A stretch of DNA of 25,274 nucleotides, taken from contig JASJPG010000131.1 in NCBI GenBank assembly GCA_031426815.1, positions 1-25,274 of the forward strand. The letters are read 5' to 3'. Made by a program: the position numbers and the translations under genes. The number at the start of each line of letters is the position of its first letter. Within the stretch, counting starts at the first letter, position 1. The notes under the pieces were generated by a model that ran no database searches, was not told the DNA's origin, and saw only the letters and a list, made by a program, of their open reading frames with translations. This stretch comes from PFJX01 sp031426815 (GTDB lineage: Bacteria; Pseudomonadota; Gammaproteobacteria; Burkholderiales; Thiobacillaceae). Shown one piece after another: positions 17,532 through 25,159 of the stretch.

Positions 17532-17843
17532 ATGAAAAAGGACTACAGCCGATCTCTGCCGCTTGAATGGCAACCGATGTCCAAGGTGTTCGCCGCGTTG
17601 GGCGACGACCATCGCCAGCGCATGCTGTTGCTGTTCGAGCGCGGCGAACGGCTCAATGTCGGGCAGATCGTCGAGGCTTCGCCGTTGTCGCGTTCGGCGG
17701 TGTCGCATCATCTGAAGGTCTTGCACGACGCCGGTGTGCTGCATTCCGAGAAGGTCGGCAAGGAAGTGTTTTTCTGGATCGATGTCGAATTCGTCAGCCG
17801 GATGCTGGGCAATGTGCTCGACTATGTCCGCGAGAATTTGTAA
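17532..17843 (+). CDS. ArsR-family winged-helix transcriptional regulator
   Basis: 103 residues. The winged-helix core is at about 18-90: FAALGDDHRQRMLLLF, recognition helix LSRSAVSHHLKVLHDAGVL, and wing SEKVGKEVFFWID. The protein has no cysteine, so it cannot use the thiolate metal sites of classical ArsR/SmtB sensors; its signal is unknown. The upstream gap (17478-17531) is AT-rich with -10-like TAATAAT, and the gene lacks a good ribosome site. A T-rich run follows the stop. It lies in the same direction between dctPQM and aas and could regulate either, or itself. Confidence 0.88.
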   Translation: MKKDYSRSLPLEWQPMSKVFAALGDDHRQRMLLLFERGERLNVGQIVEASPLSRSAVSHHLKVLHDAGVLHSEKVGKEVFFWIDVEFVSRMLGNVLDYVRENL

Positions 17844-17901
17844 TTTTTTTTGCGCTTACAAAACCAAGTAACCAGTTATATCGATTCGACGGGAGATAAC
17901 G

Positions 17902-20055
17902 ATGTTGAAAACTTTGATCCGGTTTCTATTGCGCGGCCTGTTCAAGCTGCTGTTCCGGTTGCGTGTGGAAGGCGATCTGCGCGGACTGGATTCGAAACGC
18001 TTGCTGATCATCGCCAACCACGAATCCTTTCTCGATGGTCTGCTGCTGGGCGTGGCGTTGCCGCTGAACCCGGTGTTCGTGGTACATACCGGCGTCACCA
18101 AGAGTCCCTTTTTCCGTCTGGTGCTGTCGCTGGTCGATTATCTGGCGGTGGACCCGACCAACCCGATGGCGATGAAGAGCATCGTCAAACTGGTCGAATC
18201 CGGCCGCCCGGTGGTGATCTTCCCGGAAGGGCGCATCACCACCACCGGCAGCCTGATGAAGGTGTACGACGGCCCCGCCTTCGTCGCCGCCAAGACCGGT
18301 GCCGATGTGCTGCCGGTGCGGCTGGACGGCCCGGCGCGCTCGTATTTCGGGCGCACTTCCGGGCGCTATCCGAAGCAGTTCCTGCCGCGCATCCATCTCG
18401 CCATCCTGCCGGCCACCCGCATTGAAATGCCTGAAACCGGCTCGGCCAAGCAGCGCCGTCGCCAGGCCGGCGAGGCGATGCGCCGGATCATGCAGGACAT
18501 GGTGTTCAGCGCGCGGCCGAAGCAATCGTTGTACGAAGCGTTCGTCGATTCCGTCGAAATCCACGGCCGCCGCCGGCCGGTGATGGAGGACATGAAGCAG
18601 ATCGAACTGAGCTACGGCGAGTTGCTACGCATGACGCTTGCGCTGGGCCGCGTCGCGGCGCGGCGGACCGACGAAGGCGAGACAGTCGGCCTGCTGTTGC
18701 CGAATCTGTCCGCCACCGTGGCGTTGCTGCTCGGTCTGGCATCGCGCCGGCGCATTCCGGCCATGCTCAACTACACGGCGGGCGCGGAAGGCCTGGCCAA
18801 TGCCTGCGCTGCGGCGCGGGTGAAACGTGTCATCACGTCGCGCCGCTTTGTCACGATGGCGAAACTGGAACCGGCGCTGAACGAGTTGGTTGGCAACGGC
18901 GCCAGCATCGAACTGATCTGGCTGGAAGACCTTGCCGAATCCGTCGGCCTGTTCGACAAGGCCTGGGTATTGCTGGCGCAATATTTCCCGCGCTGGGCGG
19001 CGACGCCGGTCTCGCCCGATGCGCCCGCCGTGGTGCTGTTCACCTCCGGCTCGGAGGGCAAGCCGAAGGGCGTCGTGCTGTCGCATCGCGCCTTGCTGGC
19101 CAACATCGCGCAGATTCGTGCGGTGATCGACCTGTCGCCGGCGGACAAATTCCTCAACGCGCTGCCGGTGTTCCATTCCTTTGGCCTGACCGGCGGCACG
19201 CTGCTGCCGCTGCTGTCCGGCGCCAGCCTGTTCCTCTACCCGTCGCCGCTGCATTACCGGGTCATCCCGGAACTGGCCTACGACCGCAACTGCACGGTGC
19301 TGCTCGGTACCGGCACCTTCCTCGCCAACTACGCGCGCTTCGCGCATCCCTACGATTTCTACCGTCTGCGCCACGTCATCGCCGGCGCCGAAAAGCTGTC
19401 CGACGCCGTGCGTAACACCTGGTTCGAGAAATTCGGCGTGCGCATCATGGAAGGCTATGGTGCCACCGAAACCGCGCCGGTTATCGCGGTCAACACGCCG
19501 ATGGCTTACAAGAGCGGCAGCGTCGGCCAGTTGCTGCCGGGCATCGCGGCGCATCTGGTGCCGGTGCCGGGTATCGCTTACGGCGGTCTGCTGCATGTGT
19601 GTGGGCCGAACGTGATGAGCGGCTACTACCGTTACGAAAAGCCCGGCGAACTGGAGCCGCCGGCATCGGAAGTCGGCGCCGGCTGGTACAACACCGGCGA
19701 CATCGTCGAGATCGACGCCGAGGGTTTCCTGCACATCCGCGGCCGGGTCAAACGCTTTGCCAAGATCGCCGGCGAGATGGTCTCGCTGGAAGTGGTCGAG
19801 AAACTCGCTGCCACCGCCTCGCCCGCCGCGCAGCACGCCGCCACCACGCGCAGCGACCCGCAACGCGGTGAGGCGATCATTCTGTACACCACCGATGCGG
19901 CACTGAACCGCGAACGCCTGCTCGAAGCCGCGCGTGCCGGCGGCGCGCCGGAAATCGCGGTGCCGCGCGAAATCCGCGTGGTCGATGCGCTGCCCTTGCT
20001 CGGTACCGGCAAGATCGATCATGTGACGTTGAAGAAGATGGCGGAGGCGGTATGA
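17902..20055 (+). CDS. aas: Bifunctional acyl-[ACP] synthetase / 2-acyl-GPE acyltransferase Aas
   Basis: 717 residues, almost exactly the length of E. coli Aas (719). The N-terminal PlsC-type acyltransferase (about 1-190) has NHESFLD (His40, Asp45) and FPEGR (107-111). The C-terminal AMP-forming ligase (about 230-717) has the P-loop LFTSGSEGKPKG, EGYGATE, WYNTGDIVEID, and KFAKIAGEMVSLE-like GRVKRFAKIAGEMVSLE. It activates a fatty acid on ACP and transfers it to the 2-acyl lysophospholipids left by lipoprotein acylation or damage, at the inner face of the inner membrane. A GGGAG precedes the ATG. Its known partner lplT lies downstream, separated here by an amidohydrolase gene. Confidence 0.95.
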   Translation: MLKTLIRFLLRGLFKLLFRLRVEGDLRGLDSKRLLIIANHESFLDGLLLGVALPLNPVFVVHTGVTKSPFFRLVLSLVDYLAVDPTNPMAMKSIVKLVESGRPVVIFPEGRITTTGSLMKVYDGPAFVAAKTGADVLPVRLDGPARSYFGRTSGRYPKQFLPRIHLAILPATRIEMPETGSAKQRRRQAGEAMRRIMQDMVFSARPKQSLYEAFVDSVEIHGRRRPVMEDMKQIELSYGELLRMTLALGRVAARRTDEGETVGLLLPNLSATVALLLGLASRRRIPAMLNYTAGAEGLANACAAARVKRVITSRRFVTMAKLEPALNELVGNGASIELIWLEDLAESVGLFDKAWVLLAQYFPRWAATPVSPDAPAVVLFTSGSEGKPKGVVLSHRALLANIAQIRAVIDLSPADKFLNALPVFHSFGLTGGTLLPLLSGASLFLYPSPLHYRVIPELAYDRNCTVLLGTGTFLANYARFAHPYDFYRLRHVIAGAEKLSDAVRNTWFEKFGVRIMEGYGATETAPVIAVNTPMAYKSGSVGQLLPGIAAHLVPVPGIAYGGLLHVCGPNVMSGYYRYEKPGELEPPASEVGAGWYNTGDIVEIDAEGFLHIRGRVKRFAKIAGEMVSLEVVEKLAATASPAAQHAATTRSDPQRGEAIILYTTDAALNRERLLEAARAGGAPEIAVPREIRVVDALPLLGTGKIDHVTLKKMAEAV

Positions 20056-20081
20056 ACGTGAGTATTGACTTGAATCCTGCT

Positions 20082-20138
20082 GTAGGAGGTCCGCTTGCGG
20101 GCCGAATGGGCAATTCGGCCCGCAAGCGGACCTCCTAC
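20082..20138. repeat. Perfect 26-bp palindromic hairpin element
   Basis: Arms at 20082-20107 and 20113-20138 are perfect complements around a 5-nt loop. They begin GTAGGAGGTCCGCTTGCGGG. The arm ends (GTAGGAG / CTCCTAC) and the following GGTGGTG resemble the elements at 8721-8826 and 21398-21500, suggesting one repeat superfamily. It lies 26 bp after the aas stop and could act as a terminator. Confidence 0.88.
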
Positions 20139-20173
20139 GCGGTGGTGCATCGCGGCCAACCGATGTACTCAGC

Positions 20174-21400
20174 ATGAACCGCCGCCAATTTCTGAAACGT
20201 GCCGGCATCGTCGGTGGCCTCGGTCTGGCTGGCTGGAGCCTGTGGCCGCAGGCGGGCGTGCTGAATCCGTGCCGCGCAGGCTTGCCATCGGAACTCTCCG
20301 GGCATCCGTTGATGCGGCAGGTCTGGTCCGGCCTCGATCCGGCCAAGGTATGGGATATGCATGCGCATCTGGTCGGCGTTGGTGACCAAAGCGGTGACAG
20401 CAACAGCGGCGCCTGGGCCAACCCGAAGATGGACAGCCTGTGGAACCCGCTGCAATACATCCAGAAAATCTTCTACATGAACGCCGGCTGCGTGCACGAC
20501 GCGCCCGGCCAGGTCGATGCCAGCTTTGTCGCACGCCTGGAAAACCTGATGGATGGCTTCCCGGCCGGCGCGCAGGTTCTGCTGCTCGCGTTCGACTGGG
20601 CGCATGACGAACAGGGCCGGCCGCAGCGCGAAGCCAGTGCCTTCCATGTGCCCAATGCCTATGCCGCCCGCGTCGCTCGCGCACATCCGGCTCGCATGCA
20701 ATGGGCGGCGTCGATCCATCCGTATCGCGCCGATGCGCTGGCGGCGCTGGAACAGGCTGCGGCAGATGGCGCGCGCGCAATGAAATGGTTGCCGGCGGCG
20801 ATGGGCATCGACCCTGCATCAAGCCGTTGCGACGCTTTTTATCGTCTGCTGGCAAAGCACGATCTGCCGCTGATCACGCACGCCGGGCACGAAGCCGCGG
20901 TGGCGGGCACGGCGCGGCAGGATTACGGCAATCCGCTGAAACTGCGCCGCGCGCTCGATCTCGGTGTGCGCGTCGTGGTGGCGCATTGCGCCTCGCATGG
21001 CGACGATGTCGACGCCAACGGCCAGCGCCGCCCCAGCTTCGAGATATTCACCGAGATGATGGACCGCAACCTTGCTGGTTTTTATGCCGACATCTCCGCA
21101 GTCACCCAGTTCAACCGCGCCGAAGTGCTGCAAAACTTGCTGGCGCGGCCGGACTGGCACGGACGTCTGCTCAACGGCTCGGATTACCCGCTGCCCGGCA
21201 TCCTGCCGCTGACTTCGCTGAGCAAGCTGGTCAAGTTGAAGCTGCTCGACGTGGAGGCAAAACCCTTCCTGAGTGGCCTGCGCGAACACAATCCACTGCT
21301 GTTCGATTTCGCGCTGAAGCGGCTGCTGCGCCGCGACGGCATCGGCTTCGCCAATTCGGTATTCGAGACGCGGGACTTCTTCAATCGGATACGCGCATGA
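20174..21400 (+). CDS. Tat-exported amidohydrolase (metal-dependent TIM-barrel hydrolase)
   Basis: 408 residues. A twin-arginine signal (NRRQFLKRAGIVGGLGLAGW) marks export in folded form to the periplasm. The barrel shows the expected metal ligands in order: HxH in MHAHL (His63, His65), a Lys in MKWLP, His in ITHAGHE, His in VAHCASHG, and Asp in NGSDYP. This fits the Amidohydro_2-type superfamily, which cleaves C-N, C-O or C-C bonds; the substrate cannot be told. No clear ribosome site was seen. The gene lies between aas and lplT, normally close neighbours, and is bracketed by palindromic elements. Confidence 0.85.
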   Translation: MNRRQFLKRAGIVGGLGLAGWSLWPQAGVLNPCRAGLPSELSGHPLMRQVWSGLDPAKVWDMHAHLVGVGDQSGDSNSGAWANPKMDSLWNPLQYIQKIFYMNAGCVHDAPGQVDASFVARLENLMDGFPAGAQVLLLAFDWAHDEQGRPQREASAFHVPNAYAARVARAHPARMQWAASIHPYRADALAALEQAAADGARAMKWLPAAMGIDPASSRCDAFYRLLAKHDLPLITHAGHEAAVAGTARQDYGNPLKLRRALDLGVRVVVAHCASHGDDVDANGQRRPSFEIFTEMMDRNLAGFYADISAVTQFNRAEVLQNLLARPDWHGRLLNGSDYPLPGILPLTSLSKLVKLKLLDVEAKPFLSGLREHNPLLFDFALKRLLRRDGIGFANSVFETRDFFNRIRA

Positions 21401-21500
21401 ACCTACTTCGCGCAGCTGCCGGTGTCGTAGGAGCGCCTTCCAAGGCGCGAAGTCCGGAACAATCGCGCCTTGGAAGGCGCTCCTACGGGTGGTGTCGCAC
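21398..21500. repeat. Palindromic interspersed element, copy 2 (spacer inverted)
   Basis: Perfect 20-bp arms (CGTAGGAGCGCCTTCCAAGG at 21426-21445; complement at 21468-21487) surround a 22-bp spacer (21446-21467). The outer flanks match copy 1 (8721-8826) in the same orientation, from the stop codon onward. The spacer matches the reverse complement of copy 1's spacer at 21 of 22 positions. Confidence 0.9.
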
Positions 21501-21547
21501 CCACGCGGCTTTCGAGCGATTTACACATGACCAATGAGGTTTCCAGG

Positions 21548-22732
21548 ATGAAACCCTTACCCGACGACCTGCCTTTGTTTTCCTTGCCGATGGGCGCGGT
21601 GCTGCTGGCGCAGTTCTTCTCCGCCTTCGGCGACAACGCCTTGCTGATTACCGCCATCGCTCTGGTGAAAGCCGACGGCCATGCCGGCTGGATTCCGCTG
21701 CTGCAGGCGTTTTTCGTGATTCCGTTCATCCTGCTCGCGCCCTTCGTCGGCGCGCTGGCCGATGCGTTTCCGAAAGGCCGCGTCATGCTGTTCGCCAACG
21801 GCCTCAAGCTGCTCGGCGCCTCGTCGATGGCGGCAGGCTTGCCGCCGCTGGTGTGCTACGGCATGGCCGGGGTGGGGGCGGCGGCCTACAGCCCGGCCAA
21901 GTACGGCATCCTCAGCCAGTTGTTCGACCCGGACAAACTGGTCAAGGCCAACGGCATGCTGGAAGGCTCCACCATCGTCGCGATCCTGCTCGGCGTCGTG
22001 GTCGGCGGCTGGCTGGCCGACCATTCGCTGACCTGGGCCTTCACCGGCGTGATCGGCGTCTACGCGCTGGCCGCCGCGATCAACCTGCTGATTCCGCGCC
22101 TGCCGCCGGAACATGCGCTGGATCGCTTCGACGCCGCCGGCCTGCTGCGCCAGTTCCGCGATTCGCTGCGCGTGATGTGGCGCGACGCCGACAGCCGCTT
22201 CAGCCTGATCGGCACCAGTCTGTTCTGGGGCACCGGCTCGACCCTGCGCCTGCTGTTGTTCGCCTGGGTGCCGGTGGCCCTGGGCATCGCCAGCAACCAG
22301 ATGCCGGCCAACCTGATGGGCGTGGTTTCCATCGGCATCGTCGTCGGCGCGGCGCTGGCCGGCATGCTGATCAAGCTGGACAACGTCAATCGCGCCTTGA
22401 TCGGCGGGGTGTTGCTGGGGCCGCTGGTGATCGCCATGTCGCAGCAGAGCAGCCTGATCCCGACCGCGCTGCTGCTGGCCGGAATCGGCGTTGCCGGCGG
22501 CTTTTTCGTGGTGCCGCTCAACGCCTTGCTGCAAGAGCGCGGCCATCAAAGCGTCGGCGCAGGTCATGCGCTGGCGGTGCAGAACCTGTGGGAAAACCTG
22601 GTCATGCTGCTGTTCGTCGGGGCTTACAGCCTGCTCGTCGGCTTGCCGGTGGCGCAGGTGGTGATGGGATTCGGCAGCGTGGTGTTGCTGGGTATGGTGG
22701 CGTTGGCGCTGGTCCGGTTCAAGCGGCGCTAA
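21548..22732 (+). CDS. lplT: Lysophospholipid transporter LplT (MFS)
   Basis: 394 residues (E. coli LplT 397), 12 membrane segments of the major facilitator superfamily. Strongly LplT-like stretches include AQFFSAFGDNALL, KGRVMLFANGLKLLGASS, GVGAAAYSPAKYGIL, SLIGTSLFWGTGSTLRLLL and GGFFVVPLNALLQERG. LplT carries lyso-PE, lyso-PG and lysocardiolipin from the outer to the inner leaflet of the inner membrane, where Aas re-acylates them. The ATG at 21548 is chosen because GAGG lies 8 nt upstream; one at 21527 is also in frame. Confidence 0.94.
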   Translation: MKPLPDDLPLFSLPMGAVLLAQFFSAFGDNALLITAIALVKADGHAGWIPLLQAFFVIPFILLAPFVGALADAFPKGRVMLFANGLKLLGASSMAAGLPPLVCYGMAGVGAAAYSPAKYGILSQLFDPDKLVKANGMLEGSTIVAILLGVVVGGWLADHSLTWAFTGVIGVYALAAAINLLIPRLPPEHALDRFDAAGLLRQFRDSLRVMWRDADSRFSLIGTSLFWGTGSTLRLLLFAWVPVALGIASNQMPANLMGVVSIGIVVGAALAGMLIKLDNVNRALIGGVLLGPLVIAMSQQSSLIPTALLLAGIGVAGGFFVVPLNALLQERGHQSVGAGHALAVQNLWENLVMLLFVGAYSLLVGLPVAQVVMGFGSVVLLGMVALALVRFKRR

Positions 22733-22799
22733 TGTAGAGCTGCACTTTGCTTGTGTAGGACTGCCAGGAATCGAAGTGAACACACAAGGAGAAAGCAAT

Positions 22800-23624
22800 A
22801 TGACCAAGTACGTCGTCTGTTTCGCGTCCCTGATTTTGCTGCTGTCAGGCTGCGCTTCCTGGTTGCCGCATGGACAGCAAAAGCAGTCCGGCAGCGTGGT
22901 GGATTATCTCTATGGCAACAAAGCCGCTCCGGTCGCCATGCAGCCGGAAGTCGCCACGCTGAAATTGCCGGTGCGGGTCGGTATCGCCTTCGTGCCGTCC
23001 CCCGCCTGGGGGCTGCATGTCCCGGAAAGCGAGCAGTTGCGCATGTTGAACAAGGTGAAGGAATCCTTCGTGAAGCATGAGTTCATCGGCGCCATCGAGG
23101 TCATACCCAACGCCTACCTGCTCCCGAACGGCGGTTTCGCCAACCTGGAACAGGCGGCGCGCATGTTCAACGTGGACGTGATCGCGCTGCTCTCCTACGA
23201 CCAGATCCAGTTCAACGACAGCAATGCGTTGTCGGTGCTGTACTGGACCATCATCGGCGCCTATCTGGTGCATGGCGACCAGTACGACATCCACACCATG
23301 CTGGAAGCGACGGTGTTCGATGTCGCCAGCCGCAAGTTGCTGTTCCGCGCGCCCGGCGTCTCCAACGTGAAAGGCAGCGCGGCGCTGGCGACGTTCAGCG
23401 AGCGCGCCCGCAGCGCCCGTCTGGACGGCTACAACCAGGCGCTGGAACAGCTCATCCCCAATCTGCAGAAGGAACTGGACGGCTTCAAGGTGCGGGTCAA
23501 AACGGACGCCAGCGTACGCGTCGAACATCGTCCCGGATATCGTGGCGGCGGCGACCTGGCCTGGCCGGGATTGCTGGCGGTGCTGCTTCTGGCCGGCGCG
23601 GCGCGGCGAGTGCGACTTGCCTGA
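22800..23624 (+). CDS. Rhombotarget lipoprotein with GlyGly-CTERM tail
   Basis: 274 residues. The start at 22800 is set by AAGGAGA just upstream. A lipoprotein signal (ILLLSGC, lipid-bearing Cys18) begins the protein. The C-terminus is a GlyGly-CTERM sorting tail: RGGGD, a hydrophobic stretch (LAWPGLLAVLLLAGAA), then the basic end RRVRLA. This double-ended layout, beside a rhombosortase gene, fits the family known as rhombotarget lipoprotein. The body (about 45-240) has an alpha/beta look (VRVGIAFVPS, DVIALLSYDQIQFN) but no recognised catalytic motif. The tail is presumably cut after the Gly-Gly by the protease encoded by the overlapping next gene. Function beyond that is unknown. Confidence 0.88.
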   Translation: MTKYVVCFASLILLLSGCASWLPHGQQKQSGSVVDYLYGNKAAPVAMQPEVATLKLPVRVGIAFVPSPAWGLHVPESEQLRMLNKVKESFVKHEFIGAIEVIPNAYLLPNGGFANLEQAARMFNVDVIALLSYDQIQFNDSNALSVLYWTIIGAYLVHGDQYDIHTMLEATVFDVASRKLLFRAPGVSNVKGSAALATFSERARSARLDGYNQALEQLIPNLQKELDGFKVRVKTDASVRVEHRPGYRGGGDLAWPGLLAVLLLAGAARRVRLA

Positions 23625-24213
23625 CTGGCGCGCGAAGTGGTCAGCGCGGTGGCCGGCGCAGTGGCCGGGATGGGCACTGTTCGCGCTTTGTCTGTTGCCT
23701 TTGTTGTTGCCCGTGACTGCGATTTCCTGGCTGGAATATCGGCGCGAAGCCGTTCTGGCGGGCGAGATCTGGCGGCTCTGGAGCGGACATTTCGTGCATT
23801 ACTCGACCAACCATGCGGCGATGGATGGCCTGGCCTGCTTGATTCTGGCCTTCGCGCTGTGCCGCATGGGTGCCGGCCATCATTTGCTGCCGCGCATGGC
23901 GCTGATTGCGCCGTTGATATCCCTGGCCCTATTTTTCGCGTTACCCGACATGACACGCTATCGCGGTGCCTCGGCGTTGGCCATGGCGCTGACCGCCGGA
24001 CTCGGCGTGACACTCTGGCAGGCGCGGCCCGCCTGGCGGATCGGTCTGTTCCTGCTGGCTGTGGCGTTGGCGCTGAAGATTGCCGCCGACGCGCTGTCCA
24101 TCGCGCCGCTTCTCTCCAGTCTGCCAGCCGGGGTGCGGGTGGCCTGGCAGGCGCATGTCGCCGGTCTGGTGAGCGGACTCTTGGCCTGGCATCTGGCCGC
24201 AAAGCGGCCTTGA
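23617..24213 (+). CDS. Rhombosortase (rhomboid-type intramembrane serine protease)
   Basis: About 198 residues with six membrane segments. Rhomboid features: IWRLWSGHFVHYSTNHAAMD (the first-loop H and the HxxxxH-like stretch), RYRGASALAMA with the likely catalytic Ser119, and AHVAGLVSG with the likely catalytic His180. The nucleophile context is GAS where classical rhomboids have GxSG; this short, derived form matches the rhombosortase branch that processes GlyGly-CTERM proteins. There is no in-frame ATG near the start. TTG at 23617 gives normal length and an 8-nt overlap with the lipoprotein gene; GTG at 23542 is an alternative with a less likely N-terminus. Confidence 0.85.
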   Translation: MPDWRAKWSARWPAQWPGWALFALCLLPLLLPVTAISWLEYRREAVLAGEIWRLWSGHFVHYSTNHAAMDGLACLILAFALCRMGAGHHLLPRMALIAPLISLALFFALPDMTRYRGASALAMALTAGLGVTLWQARPAWRIGLFLLAVALALKIAADALSIAPLLSSLPAGVRVAWQAHVAGLVSGLLAWHLAAKRP

Positions 24214-24378
24214 TACCTTATCCGGCCGACGTGGCCTTGTCGCGAGGTGGGCGTCGAGCCGCCTTCAGAGGGGAAACGGACACGGGCGCGCGAGTTCGAT
24301 TCAGGTTCAAGCCGGTGCTAAAGCGTCAATTCCCACGCATGCTTCCGGCAATGGCAGAGAAAGACAGTCAGGTCGCGT

Positions 24379-24726
24379 TCAGTGCGGCGTATCCGGGCTT
24401 GTGTCGGTTTCGTCGTGCAACCAGGCAGGGATGTCACGCTGACCATGCAGTACACGCCAGATGTCGATGTGGTTGGGCCGTTCGACGTAGAAGATGAGGT
24501 AGGGATAGCGTTGCAAGGGCCAGGATCGCAGGCCGGGCAGATTCAGTTCGTGGGCATAGCGCGGTGACCCACTGGCCGGTTGGCTGGAGATGTGGAGATA
24601 GGCCTGCTCCAGCGCCTCGATGAAGCCGAGCGCAATCTGCTCGCCCGCCTCGTTCAAGTAGTAATCGACCACATCCTCGACGTCCCGGCTGGCTGACTCG
24701 CGCGGAAGGATGGGCTTGGACTTCAC
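24379..24726 (-). CDS. ParE/RelE-family toxin
   Basis: 115 residues. It has the ParE-type fold signature: an N-terminal helix pair (DVEDVVDYYLNEAGEQIALGF), central P.SGSPRYAHELNLPGLRSW and the strands YLIFYVERPNHIDIWRVLHG with the terminal Arg region (RDIPAWL). Relatives poison DNA gyrase or, in the RelE branch, cut mRNA; which applies here is not evident. It begins with GTG overlapping the antitoxin stop (GTGA), implying translational coupling. Confidence 0.85.
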   Translation of the reverse strand: MKSKPILPRESASRDVEDVVDYYLNEAGEQIALGFIEALEQAYLHISSQPASGSPRYAHELNLPGLRSWPLQRYPYLIFYVERPNHIDIWRVLHGQRDIPAWLHDETDTSPDTPH

Positions 24727-24962
24727 CCTGCAGCGCGTCGGTGGACGCGATTTCGAAGGTCGTCAAAGTACGTCTTGTCCACCGGTTTTCCTGGAGCAGA
24801 CTCAGCGCCCTGCAGCAACAGTCCGCGCAGTCGAGTGCGGTCCTGATCCTTGCGGATCAGTTCGCGCACATACTCGCTGCTGGTGCCATAGCCGCGCTGG
24901 GTGACCTGTTCGTCCACGAAGGACTTGAGGGCGTCGGGGAGGGAGATATTCATCGTGGTCAT
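24723..24962 (-). CDS. ParD-family antitoxin
   Basis: 79 residues. An N-terminal ribbon-helix-helix DNA-binding unit (MNISLPDALKSFVDEQVTQR, YGTSSEYVRELIRKDQ) is followed by an acidic/basic tail that in relatives wraps the toxin. This is the ParD1/4-like (CC2985) layout. The ATG at 24962 or at 24953 may be used; neither has a clear ribosome site. It neutralises the toxin and, with it, should repress the pair by binding the palindrome at 24979-24999. Confidence 0.87.
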   Translation of the reverse strand: MTTMNISLPDALKSFVDEQVTQRGYGTSSEYVRELIRKDQDRTRLRGLLLQGAESAPGKPVDKTYFDDLRNRVHRRAAG

Positions 24963-24978
24963 GGCGTCAGATTAGGAT

Positions 24979-24999
24979 GTTTGCCAAAATTTGGCAAAC
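24979..24999. promoter_or_regulatory. Operator palindrome of the parDE pair
   Basis: A perfect 21-bp palindrome: GTTTGCCAAA, one central base, TTTGGCAAAC. It sits 17 bp upstream of the antitoxin ATG, the expected place for the autoregulatory operator of a ribbon-helix-helix antitoxin. No confident -35/-10 pair is visible around it. Confidence 0.7.
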
Positions 25000-25159
25000 C
25001 ATTCGAGTTGAACTGGGTGCCACTAATTTCCAACGCCTTCCGGCCCCGTAGCCATGCCTTTGTGCGGTCGCTGCTTCCCAACGCTGACTTTCAAATGATC
25101 TGACAGCATTTCCACGACCATCTCTTGAGGTCGACGTGCCGGCCATGATTGGTTGTGCC

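Noticed and set aside
16506..17744. 412-codon minus-strand frame
   Set aside because: His/Gln/Arg/Asp-rich shadow of dctM and the regulator gene, both of which are well supported.
18625..22807. Long minus-strand frames opposite aas and lplT
   Set aside because: Shadow translations without domains; both sense genes match known families along their whole length.
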